The notes under the pieces: model-generated
What the model was told of the DNA's origin: nothing
Seen by the model: only the letters and a program-made list of their open reading frames with translations
Databases searched by the model: none
Origin: Bacteroidales bacterium
GTDB taxonomy: Bacteria; Bacteroidota; Bacteroidia; Bacteroidales; Lentimicrobiaceae
NCBI GenBank assembly: GCA_016705005.1
Contig: JADIZB010000034.1
Span: forward strand, 157,493 to 221,492
Length of the DNA: 64,000 bases
Direction: 5' to 3'
In this document: positions 26,087 through 34,150 of the stretch, one piece after another
Numbering within the stretch: position 1 is the first letter of the stretch
How the letters are laid out: the number at the start of each line of letters is the position of its first letter
Position numbers and translations under genes: made by a program

Positions 26087-27445
26087 TTAGCTCATATTGA
26101 CAGATGAACGGCCTTTGATACGACCTGACTTTGTCAGACCATCGTAATGCCTCATCAGCAAATGACTTTCAACCTGCTGTAATGTATCCAGAACAACACC
26201 CACAAGAATCAGCAGGGAAGTACCACCATAGAAGTTGGCAAACTGCTGCGTTATTCCGATGTTTCCGACAAGCGAAGGCATGATGGCCACAAAAGCAAGG
26301 AACAAGGAACCGGGCAATGTAATTCTCGACATAATCTGATCAATGAAATCGGCGGTTTTCTTACCGGGTTTCACACCTGGAATAAAACCGTTGTTCTTTT
26401 TCATATCCTCTGCCATCTGATTCGGATTGATCGTAATGGCTGTATAGAAGTAGGTAAAAACGATGATAAGCAGTGCAAATACAAAGTTATACCAGAAACC
26501 GTTAACATTGGTAAACGTAGCAGCGAAACCTGACAGTGCTTCTGACTGGGCAAAGCCTGCAAGTGTAAGGGGCAGAAACATGATTGCCTGGGCAAAAATG
26601 ATCGGCATAACACCGGCTGCATTTACTTTGAGCGGAATATACTGTCTTACGCCACCGTATTGCTTATTACCGACAATACGTTTTGCATATTGAACAGGTA
26701 TTTTACGGGTACCCTGAACCAGAAGTATACTGATAAGGATGACTCCCACAAGAACGGCAAGTTCAACGATAAAAATTACCAATCCACCACCTTTCTGCTC
26801 CATACGTGAAACAAGTTCACCGAAGAGTGCAAAAGGAAGACGGGCAATAATACCAATCATAATGATCAGGGAGATACCGTTGCCGATACCTTTGTCGGTA
26901 ATTCGCTCACCGAGCCACATTACAAACAGGGTTCCTGAGATAAGAATGATTACAGATGAAACCCAGAAAAACGTCGTTGGTGAAGTAACTGCAGGGTCAA
27001 ACGGGGTGATGGCTGAAGCCGGCAACTGTGAAACCAGGTTGGCAATGTATCCGGGGGCCTGAAAGCCCGTGATCACTACCGTAAGGTAACGTGTAATCTG
27101 GTTGATTTTCTTACGTCCGCTTTCTCCCTCTTTCTGCAGTTTCTGGAAGTAGGGAATAGCCATTCCCAGCAACTGTACAACGATGGATGCAGAGATATAG
27201 GGCATGATACCCAAAGCAAAGATGGAAGCATTGGAGAATGCACCCCCCGAGAACATATTCAGCAGTCCGAGGAGACCACCGCTTGTCTGGTTCTGAAGAT
27301 TTGCCAGTTGGTTTGGATCAACCCCTGGAAGCACAACATAAGAACCAAGCCTGTAAAGAAGCACGATACCAATGGTGTACCCGATACGCTTCCGAAGCTC
27401 GTCGATCTTATATATGTTCCGTATAGTCTGAATTAGTCTTTTCAT
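26087..27445 (-). CDS. secY: Protein translocase channel subunit SecY
   Basis: 452 residues with ten hydrophobic segments, the inner-membrane pore of the Sec system. Recognisable parts include the first helix LRKRIGYTIGIVLLYRLGSY, the plug region GLLNMFSGGAFSNASIFALG, PYISASIVVQLL, KIPVQYAKRIVG and IPLKVNAAGVMPIIFAQ. The C-terminal tail ends HYDGLTKSGRIKGRSSVNMS. It exports the many signal-peptide proteins encoded elsewhere in the window. It sits 7 bp after rplO. Confidence 0.97.
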   Translation of the reverse strand: MKRLIQTIRNIYKIDELRKRIGYTIGIVLLYRLGSYVVLPGVDPNQLANLQNQTSGGLLGLLNMFSGGAFSNASIFALGIMPYISASIVVQLLGMAIPYFQKLQKEGESGRKKINQITRYLTVVITGFQAPGYIANLVSQLPASAITPFDPAVTSPTTFFWVSSVIILISGTLFVMWLGERITDKGIGNGISLIIMIGIIARLPFALFGELVSRMEQKGGGLVIFIVELAVLVGVILISILLVQGTRKIPVQYAKRIVGNKQYGGVRQYIPLKVNAAGVMPIIFAQAIMFLPLTLAGFAQSEALSGFAATFTNVNGFWYNFVFALLIIVFTYFYTAITINPNQMAEDMKKNNGFIPGVKPGKKTADFIDQIMSRITLPGSLFLAFVAIMPSLVGNIGITQQFANFYGGTSLLILVGVVLDTLQQVESHLLMRHYDGLTKSGRIKGRSSVNMS

Positions 27446-27452
27446 CTAAAGT

Positions 27453-27899
27453 TTAGATTTTGATTGCCTGACCACCTTTTGATTCAATCGCCTTAACAGC
27501 AGAAGCTGAGAAAGCATGGGCTTTAACTTCAACCTTTGCGCTGAGTTCGCCACGACCAAGAACCTTGATCCTGTCGTTTTTTGAAGCCAGTCCGTGCTCG
27601 ACGAAAACTTCCATATCGATCACCTCTTTACTTAATGAAGAAGCAAGCATCTGGATTACATCGAGGTTTACGCCGCGATATTCAACACGGTTGATGTTGT
27701 TAAAACCGAACTTGGGTAAACGTCTGTAGATGGGCATCTGTCCGCCTTCAAAACCAAAACGCCTGCTGTAGCCCGAACGCGATTTCTGTCCCTTGTGACC
27801 ACGGGTTGCAGTTCCACCACCGCCCGATCCTTGTCCGCGCCCAATCCTTTTGCTTGATTTTGTTGAGCCTTTAGCCGGTTTAAGATTACTTAAATCCAT
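27453..27899 (-). CDS. rplO: 50S ribosomal protein L15
   Basis: 148 residues, a late-assembly large-subunit protein. The family start MDLSNLKPAKGSTKSSKRIG leads into the Gly-rich GRGQGSGGGGTATRGHKGQK segment. The C-terminal domain has VLGRGELSAKVEVKAHAFSA. It is located 30 bp behind rpmD and directly before secY, as in other spc operons. Confidence 0.97.
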   Translation of the reverse strand: MDLSNLKPAKGSTKSSKRIGRGQGSGGGGTATRGHKGQKSRSGYSRRFGFEGGQMPIYRRLPKFGFNNINRVEYRGVNLDVIQMLASSLSKEVIDMEVFVEHGLASKNDRIKVLGRGELSAKVEVKAHAFSASAVKAIESKGGQAIKI

Positions 27900-27929
27900 A
27901 ATGTCTTTCCGATTAACGTTGTATATTAA

Positions 27930-28109
27930 TTAGATTTCTTCAACTTTAAGAAGGTGATTGATCTTAGCGATCATACCTTCGATCTGTGGGGTTGCAACCA
28001 CTTCAACCGGGCGACCCATTCTTGAAATGCCCAGGGCTTTCAGGGTGCGCTTCTGGCGTTCGGGCTGTTTGATCCCGCTTTTTATCTGTGTAACTCTCAG
28101 TTTTTTCAT
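27930..28109 (-). CDS. rpmD: 50S ribosomal protein L30
   Basis: 59 residues. The start at 28109 (MKKLRVTQIKSGIKQPERQK) matches the normal length. An open frame continues further upstream into rpsE, which is not meaningful. The LGISRMGRPVEVVATPQIEG segment is the typical LRKMHSVV-like region of L30 in diverged form. Confidence 0.94.
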   Translation of the reverse strand: MKKLRVTQIKSGIKQPERQKRTLKALGISRMGRPVEVVATPQIEGMIAKINHLLKVEEI

Positions 28110-28134
28110 CTTGCTATATATTAACGGTGGTTTA

Positions 28135-28653
28135 TTACCCGTTGAACACCTTGCTGAGGTCAATCCCGCGAAGCTGGGCAATGGTATAAGCATCACGCAT
28201 ATTTACCAGCGCATCGATGGTAGCTTTAACTACACTATGCGGATTTGATGAACCTTTTGATTTAGCCAGCACATCCTTTACACCAACGCTTTCAAGTACA
28301 GCGCGCATAGCGCCACCAGCGATTACTCCGGTTCCGGGAGCAGCCGGTTTCAGGAACACGAGGGCTCCGCCGTATTTTCCAAGTTGTTCGTGAGGAATGG
28401 TACCTTTCAGTACGGGTACTTTCACCAGGTTTTTCTTGGCATCGTCAACACCTTTGGCGATGGCAGCTGTAACTTCCTTGGCCTTGCCAAGTCCGTATCC
28501 GACCACACCATTTTCATTTCCAACTACAACGATAGCTGAGAAACTGAAGGTACGACCCCCCTTGGTAACTTTAGTAACCCTCTGTATGCTTACCAGCCTG
28601 TCTTTGAATTCAATTTCGCTGGATTTTACTCTTTTGATGTTTGCGTTTGCCAT
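28135..28653 (-). CDS. rpsE: 30S ribosomal protein S5
   Basis: 172 residues. A decoding-accuracy protein with an N-terminal double-stranded-RNA-binding-like domain (DRLVSIQRVTKVTKGGRTFS, VVVGNENGVVGYGLGKAKEV). The C-terminal domain has GTGVIAGGAMRAVLESVGVK and SKGSSNPHSVVKATIDAL. No changes of the spectinomycin-loop sequence (VTKGGRTFSF) stand out. Confidence 0.97.
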   Translation of the reverse strand: MANANIKRVKSSEIEFKDRLVSIQRVTKVTKGGRTFSFSAIVVVGNENGVVGYGLGKAKEVTAAIAKGVDDAKKNLVKVPVLKGTIPHEQLGKYGGALVFLKPAAPGTGVIAGGAMRAVLESVGVKDVLAKSKGSSNPHSVVKATIDALVNMRDAYTIAQLRGIDLSKVFNG

Positions 28654-28658
28654 TTCCT

Positions 28659-29021
28659 TTAAAATTTAAGGCCACCTTCCCTTGCAGCATCTGCCAGGGA
28701 TTTGATTCTACCATGATATAAGTACCCGTTGCGATCGAAAACTACATTTTCGATGCCTGCTTCAAGCGCACGTTTGGCTATCATCTGGCCGACCAGTTTA
28801 GCCTGTTCGATTTTGGCAATCGGGGTTCCCGAAACTTCAGGAGTACGTGACGATGCAGAAACAAGCGTTTTACCATCCAGGTCGTTGATGATCTGGGCAT
28901 AAATCTGTTTGTTGCTTCTGAATACTGTCAACCGTGGCTTCTCGGGTGAGCCGGTAACTACTTTCCGGACTCTGAGTTTGATCCTGTGCCTTCTGTATTC
29001 TTTTCTGTTCTTAATAGCCAT
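28659..29021 (-). CDS. rplR: 50S ribosomal protein L18
   Basis: 120 residues; binds 5S rRNA with L5 in the central protuberance. Clear matches are RRHRIKLRVRKVVTGSPEKP, LTVFRSNKQIYAQIINDLDG, VFDRNGYLYHGRIKSLADAA and the terminal REGGLKF. It ends 5 bp before rpsE. Confidence 0.97.
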   Translation of the reverse strand: MAIKNRKEYRRHRIKLRVRKVVTGSPEKPRLTVFRSNKQIYAQIINDLDGKTLVSASSRTPEVSGTPIAKIEQAKLVGQMIAKRALEAGIENVVFDRNGYLYHGRIKSLADAAREGGLKF

Positions 29022-29072
29022 CCTTATCTTAGGAATTAGCCCGGAAAATCCGGGATTGGTTTATGTTAAATG

Positions 29073-29630
29073 TTATTTGTCAGATGCTGATTTACCGGCT
29101 TTCTTCTTAACAACCTCGCCCATAAAGCGGATACCTTTACCTTTATATGGTTCAGGCTTACGCAGCGAACGGATCTTGGCAGCTACCTGTCCGATCAGTT
29201 GCTTGTCGTATGATTTCAGGGTGATGGTAGGGTTCTTTCCCCTTTCGGCTGCTGTTTCAACACTTACTTCAGCAGGCATTTCAAAGAAGATACTGTGTGA
29301 ATATCCAAGTGCAAGTTCAAGCAGGTTTCCTGTAGCAGTGGCTTTGTAACCAACACCCACCAACTCCTGAACCACTGTAAATCCGTCCGAAACACCTTTA
29401 ACCATATTGGCGAGCAGTGAGCGGTAAAGACCATGTTTAGATCTGACATCCTGGGTTTCATTGGCCCTGACAACCAGCAACTGCGATCCTTCAACCTGAA
29501 TGGTTACATTGGGGTCGATCTGCTGTGTGAGTTGACCAAGCTTTCCTTTAACGGTTACCAGATTAGCATCCGTCACCGTAATCTGTACTCCGGCCGGAAT
29601 CACGATTGGCATTTTTCCTATTCTCGACAT
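29073..29630 (-). CDS. rplF: 50S ribosomal protein L6
   Basis: 185 residues with two L6 repeats; located at the factor-binding site beside the sarcin-ricin loop. Starts MSRIGKMPIVIPAGVQITVT; later VQELVGVGYKATATGNLLEL and the signature AAKIRSLRKPEPYKGKGIRF near the C-terminus. Confidence 0.97.
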   Translation of the reverse strand: MSRIGKMPIVIPAGVQITVTDANLVTVKGKLGQLTQQIDPNVTIQVEGSQLLVVRANETQDVRSKHGLYRSLLANMVKGVSDGFTVVQELVGVGYKATATGNLLELALGYSHSIFFEMPAEVSVETAAERGKNPTITLKSYDKQLIGQVAAKIRSLRKPEPYKGKGIRFMGEVVKKKAGKSASDK

Positions 29631-29648
29631 TGTAGAAATCTCCTCTTT

Positions 29649-30047
29649 TTAGCTAATGTAACACAATACTTCGCCACCGATCTGAAGCGTTCTGGCTTCT
29701 TTATCAGTCATAAGTCCTTTGTTGGTCGAGAGTATGGCAATACCCAAACCATTGAGAACACGCGGAAGCTCGTCAGCGCCGACGTAACGGCGCAAACCTG
29801 GTTTACTAACCCTTTCAAGGCTTCTGATGGCGGGAACTTTCGAAACCGGGTGGTATTTCAACGCAATCTTGATGATACCGGGAAGGCTTTCGTCCTCAAA
29901 CTTGTAGTTCAGAATGTATCCCTTATCAAACAAAATCTTTGTCATTTCCTTCTTCATATTGGATGAAGGTATCTCCACGATCCGGTGGTTTGCCATCACG
30001 GCGTTCCTGATACGGGTCAGGTAATCTGAAATAGGATCTGTTACCAT
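29649..30047 (-). CDS. rpsH: 30S ribosomal protein S8
   Basis: 132 residues; binds helix 21 of 16S rRNA, and in enterobacteria also represses the spc operon. MVTDPISDYLTRIRNAVMAN and the C-terminal GLGIAILSTNKGLMTDKEAR identify it. No copy of the S8 repressor hairpin was looked for in detail near rplE. Confidence 0.97.
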   Translation of the reverse strand: MVTDPISDYLTRIRNAVMANHRIVEIPSSNMKKEMTKILFDKGYILNYKFEDESLPGIIKIALKYHPVSKVPAIRSLERVSKPGLRRYVGADELPRVLNGLGIAILSTNKGLMTDKEARTLQIGGEVLCYIS

Positions 30048-30086
30048 TTTATCCTTTGATATTTTGATTAATGTTGTTTAATTGTC

Positions 30087-30356
30087 TTACCAGCTGGCTT
30101 TCTTCACACCCGGAATCATACCATCGAGGGCCATGAAACGGAAGTTGATACGCGAAATTCCAAACTGACGCATGTATCCTTTCGGACGTCCGGTCAACTT
30201 GCAACGGTTGTGCAGGCGAACGGGTGAAGCATTTTTAGGCAGTTTCTGAAGTCCGATGTAATCTCCGGCTGCTTTCAATTCTGCACGTTTGGCTGCGTAC
30301 TTTGCAACAAGGCGTTCTCTTTTGCGCTCTCTTGCTTTAATCGATTCCTTTGCCAT
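30087..30356 (-). CDS. rpsN: 30S ribosomal protein S14, zinc-free long form
   Basis: 89 residues from MAKESIKARERKRERLVAKY; a longer in-frame start at 30413 lies inside rplE and is unlikely. The RNA-contact region is LHNRCKLTGRPKGYMRQFGI followed by SRINFRFMALDG. The CxxC zinc ligands of the short S14 type are absent and the length is that of the zinc-independent form. Confidence 0.95.
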   Translation of the reverse strand: MAKESIKARERKRERLVAKYAAKRAELKAAGDYIGLQKLPKNASPVRLHNRCKLTGRPKGYMRQFGISRINFRFMALDGMIPGVKKASW

Positions 30357-30361
30357 ATCGT

Positions 30362-30916
30362 TTATTTCTGATTTTTGAATGGTAAACCAAATTCTTTTAA
30401 CAGTGCCAGACACTCTTTGTCGGTACGGGCTGTGGTCACAAAGGTAATATCCATACCATTGATCTTGGCCACTTTATCGATCAGGATCTCCGGGAAGATG
30501 ATCTGCTCGGTAACTCCCAGGGTGTAATTACCACGACCGTCAAATCCTTTTTCGTTGATTCCGCGGAAGTCCCTGATACGTGGAATGGCAACCGAAACAA
30601 GCCTGTCGAGAAATTCATACATGGTGTCACCTCTTAAGGTTACGCGCACCCCGATGGGCATTCCTTTACGCAACTTGAAGTTCGAGATGTCTTTCTTCGA
30701 TTTGGTTGCAACAGCTTTCTGTCCTGTGATGGAGGTAAGCTCGGTTACACCTGCGTCAATGAGTTTCTTGTCAGCAATCGCTGTTCCGAGTCCCTGATTA
30801 ACACTGATTTTCAGCAATCGGGGAACCTGCATTACAGTCGTGTATTGAAACTGTTCTGTCAGAGCCGGTATTATTTCACTGGCGTATTTATCTTTTAAGC
30901 GTGGTGAATAGTTCAT
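30362..30916 (-). CDS. rplE: 50S ribosomal protein L5
   Basis: 184 residues; 5S rRNA binding, forms bridge B1b with S13. Family sequence: MNYSPRLKDKYASEIIPAL, KISVNQGLGTAIADKK, KLRKGMPIGVRVTLRGDTMY and RDFRGINEKGFDGRGNYTLG. Its ATG overlaps the last base of the rplX stop codon, so coupling is likely. Confidence 0.97.
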   Translation of the reverse strand: MNYSPRLKDKYASEIIPALTEQFQYTTVMQVPRLLKISVNQGLGTAIADKKLIDAGVTELTSITGQKAVATKSKKDISNFKLRKGMPIGVRVTLRGDTMYEFLDRLVSVAIPRIRDFRGINEKGFDGRGNYTLGVTEQIIFPEILIDKVAKINGMDITFVTTARTDKECLALLKEFGLPFKNQK

Positions 30917-31239
30917 TACTTGATTACCTCCCCAGACTTTTTGGAATAACGTACTGATTTATTGGTCTTGCTGTCAAGTTTCCGGCCAACACGGGTCGGC
31001 TTGCCAGTATTGTCAACTACCATAAGGTTCGAGATGTGGATGCCGGCCTCTTTCTTGACAATACCACCCTGTGCATTCTTTGCATTGGGTTTGGTATGTT
31101 TCGATACCAGATTTACACCTTCAACAATGGCCTGCAGTTTTTCAACATCGAGTTCAAGAACCTTGCCCTGCTTACCTTTTGAGTCACCGGCAATGACCTT
31201 AACGGTGTCGCCCTTCTTGATATTTAATTTCGTGCTCAT
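30916..31239 (-). CDS. rplX: 50S ribosomal protein L24
   Basis: 107 residues from MSTKLNIKKGDTVKVIAGDS, an assembly-initiator protein with a KOW motif (VKVIAGDSKGKQGKVLELD). It also has NLVSKHTKPNAKNAQGGIVK, EAGIHISNLMVVD and PTRVGRK. A five-residue longer start (31254) overlaps the rplN stop and is possible. Confidence 0.96.
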   Translation of the reverse strand: MSTKLNIKKGDTVKVIAGDSKGKQGKVLELDVEKLQAIVEGVNLVSKHTKPNAKNAQGGIVKKEAGIHISNLMVVDNTGKPTRVGRKLDSKTNKSVRYSKKSGEVIK

Positions 31240-31254
31240 AGTCTGTTTTATCAT

Positions 31255-31623
31255 TTACAGCACCTCGGGTGCCAATGAAACAATCTTCATGTATTGCTTT
31301 TCGCGGAGCTCCCTGGCTACCGGACCGAAGATACGTGTGCCGGACATTTCACCAGCATTGTTCAGCAATACTACGGCGTTGTCATCAAACCGGATGTATG
31401 ATCCGTCGTTGCGGCGGATTTCTTTCTTGGTCCTGACAACCACTGCCTTGGCGACTGTACCTTTTTTAATGTTTCCTGAAGGAAGTGCATTTTTAACGGT
31501 TACAACGATTTTATCGCCGATAGAGGCATACTTTTTACGTGTTCCACCCAGTACCCGGATGCACAGAACTTCTTTAGCTCCGCTGTTGTCAGCAACCGTA
31601 AGTCGTGATTCCTGTTGTATCAT
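31255..31623 (-). CDS. rplN: 50S ribosomal protein L14
   Basis: 122 residues, the normal length; contacts 16S helix 44 in bridge B8. Begins MIQQESRLTVADNSGAKEVL and contains VKNALPSGNIKKGTVAKAVV and SGTRIFGPVARELREKQYMK. Two bp separate it from rpsQ. Confidence 0.97.
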   Translation of the reverse strand: MIQQESRLTVADNSGAKEVLCIRVLGGTRKKYASIGDKIVVTVKNALPSGNIKKGTVAKAVVVRTKKEIRRNDGSYIRFDDNAVVLLNNAGEMSGTRIFGPVARELREKQYMKIVSLAPEVL

Positions 31624-31625
31624 AA

Positions 31626-31889
31626 TTACTTGGCTCTTTCAATGATTTCGACTAATCTCCAGCATTTGTTCTTGCTCAGCGGCCTGGTTTCGGCAATGCG
31701 AACAGTGTCACCGATGTTGCAGTCGTTATTTTCGTCGTGGGCTGCAAACTTGGAGGTTTTCTTCACAAACTTTCCGTATTTGGGATGTTTCTCACGACGC
31801 TCAACCTGAACGACGATCGATTTCTGCATTTTATTGCTGACAACAACCCCAATTCTTTCTTTTCTCAGATTTCTGGTTTCGGTTTCCAT
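31626..31889 (-). CDS. rpsQ: 30S ribosomal protein S17
   Basis: 87 residues, OB-fold primary 16S-rRNA-binding protein. Clear segments are RKERIGVVVSNKMQKSIVVQ, VERREKHPKYGKFVKKTSKF, DENNDCNIGDTVRIAETRPL and SKNKCWRLVEII. Confidence 0.97.
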   Translation of the reverse strand: METETRNLRKERIGVVVSNKMQKSIVVQVERREKHPKYGKFVKKTSKFAAHDENNDCNIGDTVRIAETRPLSKNKCWRLVEIIERAK

Positions 31890-31900
31890 AGCTTCTCCGG

Positions 31901-32128
31901 TTATTGCTTGTTGACAGTAGCTGATACCTTCGCAGCATCTTTCAATTGGCGTGAGCGCAATTCAGTGACCATGCGTGCAATGGTTCTGCGATAGGTTTTG
32001 ATTTTATTGGGGTTCTCAAGAGGCGAAACAGCATGGTTAAGCTTTAGCTTGATAAGCTGTTTGCGTTCTTCGTCGAGCCGTTCCAAAAGTTCGGCTGTTG
32101 AAAGCTCTCTAATGACTTCTTGTTTCAT
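31901..32128 (-). CDS. rpmC: 50S ribosomal protein L29
   Basis: 75 residues, a two-helix protein at the exit tunnel that helps dock SRP and trigger factor. Recognised by ELSTAELLERLDEERKQLIK and NPNKIKTYRRTIARMVTEL. A ten-residue tail (KDAAKVSATV) extends beyond the usual end. Confidence 0.95.
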   Translation of the reverse strand: MKQEVIRELSTAELLERLDEERKQLIKLKLNHAVSPLENPNKIKTYRRTIARMVTELRSRQLKDAAKVSATVNKQ

Positions 32129-32134
32129 CGTTCG

Positions 32135-32563
32135 TTATATTGATTCTTCAACGTAATCTCTTCTTACCACAAACTTCGTAGCAACAGGCAATTTCTGTGC
32201 TGCAAGCCTGAGGGCTTCTTTTGCCACTTCAATGGGTACGCCTTCTGCTTCAAAGAGAATGCGTCCCGGGCTGATGCGGGCAACAAAATATTCAGGAGCA
32301 CCTTTACCTTTACCCATACGGACTTCGGCAGGTTTCTTGGTAACAGGCTTATCAGGGAAAATGCGAATCCAGATCTGTCCTTCACGTTTCATGTGACGGC
32401 TAACGGCCTGACGTGCAGCTTCTATCTGCCTGCCGGTAATCCAGGCTTCTTCCAGGGTCTTGATTCCGAATGAACCAAATGAAAGTTCCGCTCCACGCTT
32501 GGTGTTGCCCTTCATTTTGCCCTTCTGCATTTTCCTGTACTTGGTTTTCTTTGGCTGTAACAT
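32135..32563 (-). CDS. rplP: 50S ribosomal protein L16
   Basis: 142 residues; near the A site, where it supports tRNA accommodation. Begins MLQPKKTKYRKMQKGKMKGN; also GAELSFGSFGIKTLEEAWIT, RHMKREGQIWIRIFPDKPVT and VRMGKGKGAPEYFVARISPG. All are typical. Confidence 0.97.
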   Translation of the reverse strand: MLQPKKTKYRKMQKGKMKGNTKRGAELSFGSFGIKTLEEAWITGRQIEAARQAVSRHMKREGQIWIRIFPDKPVTKKPAEVRMGKGKGAPEYFVARISPGRILFEAEGVPIEVAKEALRLAAQKLPVATKFVVRRDYVEESI

Positions 32564-32612
32564 TATTATCGGATATTGATCGTGTTGTTGTTACTCTTTT
32601 AACTGAAATCTC

Positions 32613-33380
32613 TTATTTCTTGGGACCCCTGTTGTTATTGCTGTTGTTGTTGCTCCGGTTTCCGCGCGGCGGCCTGTTGTTCGGGCGCTGTGGCATCGAC
32701 TTCTCGCGGGGGTTACCCGTTCCTGGGGCTTCAACATGAGGGGTAAGTTCTACTTTTCCGTAAACTTCACCCTTACAGATCCAGACTTTAATACCAATTC
32801 TTCCGTAGGTGGTATGTGCTTCAGCAATCGCATAATCGATGTCGGCGCGAAGCGTATGTAACGGAATACGGCCTTCCTTGATCATCTCGCGACGGGCCAT
32901 CTCAGCTCCTGCCAGCCTGCCTGAAATCAAAACCTTGATACCTTCAGCTCCGATACGCATGGTAGAAGCAATGGCGGTCTTAATGGCACGACGGTAAGAA
33001 ATACGGCCTTCAATCTGACGTGCAATAGCGTTGGCAACGATCACGGCATCCATCTCAGGACGTTTGATCTCCGAAATGTTGATCTGAATCTCCTTCTTGG
33101 TGATCTTCTTCAACTCTTCCTTCAGCTTGTCAACTTCCTGTCCGCCTTTACCGATGATGATACCCGGACGGGCTGTATGGATGGTAACAGTAACCAGTTT
33201 AAGTGTACGTTCGATCACAATTTTCGAAACACCGGCCTTTGACAAACGAGCATTCAGATACTTGCGGATCTGGTCGTCTTCTACCAGTTTGTGTTCAAAC
33301 TTCCGGCCACCATACCAGTTGGAATCCCATCCCCTGATGATGCCGAGCCTGTTACCTATTGGATTAGTCTTTTGTCCCAT
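32613..33380 (-). CDS. rpsC: 30S ribosomal protein S3 with Asn/Arg-rich C-terminal tail
   Basis: 255 residues. The KH domain (TIHTARPGIIIGKGGQEVDK) and C-terminal domain (LISGRLAGAEMARREMIKEG, LRADIDYAIAEAHTTYGRIG) form the mRNA entry site. After residue ~225 comes a low-complexity tail rich in Asn, Arg and Pro (NRPPRGNRSNNNSNNNRG). E. coli S3 lacks it; Bacteroidota S3 proteins often vary here. Confidence 0.96.
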   Translation of the reverse strand: MGQKTNPIGNRLGIIRGWDSNWYGGRKFEHKLVEDDQIRKYLNARLSKAGVSKIVIERTLKLVTVTIHTARPGIIIGKGGQEVDKLKEELKKITKKEIQINISEIKRPEMDAVIVANAIARQIEGRISYRRAIKTAIASTMRIGAEGIKVLISGRLAGAEMARREMIKEGRIPLHTLRADIDYAIAEAHTTYGRIGIKVWICKGEVYGKVELTPHVEAPGTGNPREKSMPQRPNNRPPRGNRSNNNSNNNRGPKK

Positions 33381-33391
33381 TCAACAAATAA

Positions 33392-33835
33392 TTATTTGGT
33401 TTTTATAACCTGATTTGCAGTTTCTTTTTCATTAATCTGAGCTGTCCTGTTATCGATAACGAGGGTAACATGGTTCGAGCGCTTACGGATACGGTGTGCA
33501 CGACCCTGCGGAGCAGTGCGGATACGCTTCAGTGAGCGTGCTCCGTCAACACCAATCTCTTTAATATAGAGATTCGCATCTTCCATCCGGATATCCGTGT
33601 TCTTATTCTTCCAGTTTTCCAAAGCTGACATCAGCAACTTATATAAACGTTCACTGGCATCCTGTGGTGAATGTTTTAAGACATTCAGGGCCTGCAAGGC
33701 ATTCATACCGCGAATCATGTCCGCCATCAGGCGCATTTTCCTGGGTGATGTTGGGCAATTATTCAGCGAAGCAAATGCTACCTGCTTTTTTGCCTCTTTC
33801 GTCTGCTCGGCTTTGTTATGTTTCCGTGATCCCAT
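33392..33835 (-). CDS. rplV: 50S ribosomal protein L22 with N-terminal extension
   Basis: 147 residues, against ~110 in E. coli. About 25 extra basic residues (GSRKHNKAEQTKEAKKQVAF) come before the conserved core. The core has CPTSPRKMRLMADMIRGMNA and the tunnel-lining loop ends in RIRTAPQGRAHRIRKRSNHV. A short tail follows. The loop looks complete, with no macrolide-resistance deletion evident. Confidence 0.95.
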   Translation of the reverse strand: MGSRKHNKAEQTKEAKKQVAFASLNNCPTSPRKMRLMADMIRGMNALQALNVLKHSPQDASERLYKLLMSALENWKNKNTDIRMEDANLYIKEIGVDGARSLKRIRTAPQGRAHRIRKRSNHVTLVIDNRTAQINEKETANQVIKTK

Positions 33836-33848
33836 TGGTTATTATTCT

Positions 33849-34127
33849 TTATTTTTTACCTTTATCTTTACTTCCGGCATGGCCCCTGAAAATACGTGTG
33901 GGAGAAAACTCACCGAGTTTGTGACCTACCATGTTCTCAGTTACATAAACAGGAATGAACTTGTTACCGTTGTGCACTGCAATTGTCTGCCCTACAAAAT
34001 CAGGAGAAATCATTGAAGCACGCGACCAGGTTTTGATAACTACCTTCTTGTTGGTGCTTATCACATCCAGTACTTTCTTTTCCAGTTTATAGTCGATATA
34101 AGGACCTTTTTTAAGCGAACGGCTCAT
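33849..34127 (-). CDS. rpsS: 30S ribosomal protein S19
   Basis: 92 residues; head protein contacting S13 and 16S rRNA. MSRSLKKGPYIDYKLEKKVL, TWSRASMISPDFVGQTIAVH and MVGHKLGEFSPTRIFRGHAG are near-canonical. Confidence 0.97.
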   Translation of the reverse strand: MSRSLKKGPYIDYKLEKKVLDVISTNKKVVIKTWSRASMISPDFVGQTIAVHNGNKFIPVYVTENMVGHKLGEFSPTRIFRGHAGSKDKGKK

Positions 34128-34150
34128 GTTAAATGCTGTTTAAGGTTCAA

